Positions 16,777 to 17,271 of a stretch of 17,271 bases of DNA are shown piece by piece (position 1 is the stretch's first letter; each line of letters starts with the position of its first letter). Made by a program: the position numbers and the translations under genes. Below the pieces are notes generated by a model, which saw nothing but the letters and a program-made list of their open reading frames with translations, was not told the origin of the DNA and made no database searches. The DNA comes from Coemansia sp. RSA 1804 (lineage: Eukaryota > Kickxellomycota > Kickxellomycetes > Kickxellales > Kickxellaceae), in NCBI GenBank assembly GCA_027578815.1, contig JANBTH010000446.1, positions 1 through 17,271 of the forward strand, in the 5' to 3' direction.

Positions 16777-17271
16777 TTACTCTACTTGCATGGCCGTTGC
16801 TGCTGGCGCATCAGGCGCACTGCCGTTGTTGCTGTTGTTGTTGTTTCTGCCGCTTGCGCGGGACTGCGGCCCAGTGCTGACATGTGTGGAAGCGGCTACA
16901 GGTTTTGATACCAGGTAGTTGACCAGACTACTATCGCCCAAGCTCTGGATCGACGAGATGACGCTTGGCTGGAGACCTTCATCAATGGTCGGAGCCGATT
17001 CAGCCAGCAGCCCCTCAACAGGCATGTAAAGGTTGGACAGCTCGGGCTTTGCGTCTTCGGCAGTCTCGCCCGTGTACGAGTAGTTGTAGACCTGCTCCTG
17101 AAGGTACCACATACCCGAGCGCGTGCGCGACTTCTGCTCGGCAACCAGTCTTGCAAGCTCCAGGCCATTGGTTTGCACAGACTCTGCCTTGTCCAAAGCA
17201 ATGAGTTCTGCCAGTATGTCGTAGCTGCGTTCGTCGTTGACCTTCATTGATATTGTGCCACGCACCACCTG
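16777..17271 (-). CDS. C-terminal part of an unrecognised protein, cut by the window edge
   Basis: At least 164 residues are visible in an open frame to the right edge, ending at TAG or TAA-type stop at 16777-16779. The first ~70 residues (from about GTISMKVNDERSYDILAEL to EQVYNYSYTG) look folded and mostly helical. A less ordered acidic segment follows, then a helical patch (VISSIQSLGDSSLVNYLVSK). The last ~35 residues are low complexity: Ser/Arg, an Asn-rich run, Ala/Pro, and a final MQVE. The regular GC-rich codon use supports real coding. I cannot name the family. The gene start and main domain lie outside the window. Confidence 0.75.
   Translation of the reverse strand, partial: QVVRGTISMKVNDERSYDILAELIALDKAESVQTNGLELARLVAEQKSRTRSGMWYLQEQVYNYSYTGETAEDAKPELSNLYMPVEGLLAESAPTIDEGLQPSVISSIQSLGDSSLVNYLVSKPVAASTHVSTGPQSRASGRNNNNSNNGSAPDAPAATAMQVE

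Overview
The window looks like a fungal nuclear genome, most likely an early-diverging lineage such as Kickxellomycotina (an inference, not tested by any search). The evidence is long, nearly intron-free ORFs with GC-rich coding sequence in AT-rich spacers, short GT-AG introns, Gln/Asn/Ser/acidic homopolymer runs, and core eukaryotic genes (UTP14, CWF19) next to a fungal-style ABCC transporter. There are no bacterial operon features, rRNA genes, convincing tRNAs, transposase genes or CRISPR arrays.

Layout: (1) 1-345, spacer with a possible terminal exon of a minus-strand neighbour. (2) 346-1467 (+), a protein I recognise as a HAUS8-type augmin subunit. (3) 2123-4570 (+), a six-segment voltage-gated potassium channel without a visible T1 domain and with altered S4, filter and S6 residues. 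(4) 4619-6166 (-), a CWF19/CWF19L2-type splicing factor, tail to tail with the channel across only 48 bp. (5) 6167-8468, a 2.3 kb AT-rich island with no confident gene, but with a KKE-repeat small ORF, an inverted repeat, an orphan membrane-anchor-like reading frame and a probable 5'UTR intron of the next gene. (6) 8469-13156 (+), a three-exon full-length ABCC (MRP-type) transporter, 1437 aa after splicing. (7) 13293-16436 (-), UTP14 of the small-subunit processome, tail to tail with the transporter across 136 bp. (8) 16777-17271 (-), the C-terminal part of an unrecognised protein running off the right edge.

The genes do not form a pathway. They are independent housekeeping or membrane functions: spindle microtubule nucleation, K+ flux, splicing, transport and ribosome biogenesis. 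The most interesting items are the augmin subunit, because the well-studied yeasts lack augmin; the potassium channel, with two Shaker-type S4 charges replaced by Ser, a GFGD filter and no PxP hinge; the transporter introns, which both split an Arg codon in phase 2 and would both give an immediate TAA if retained; and the unexplained AT-rich island.

Several long reading frames begin at TTG or GTG. I moved those starts to the first in-frame ATG (HAUS8 to 346, the channel to 2123, UTP14 to 16436). All family assignments come from motif recognition by eye; no database search was run.
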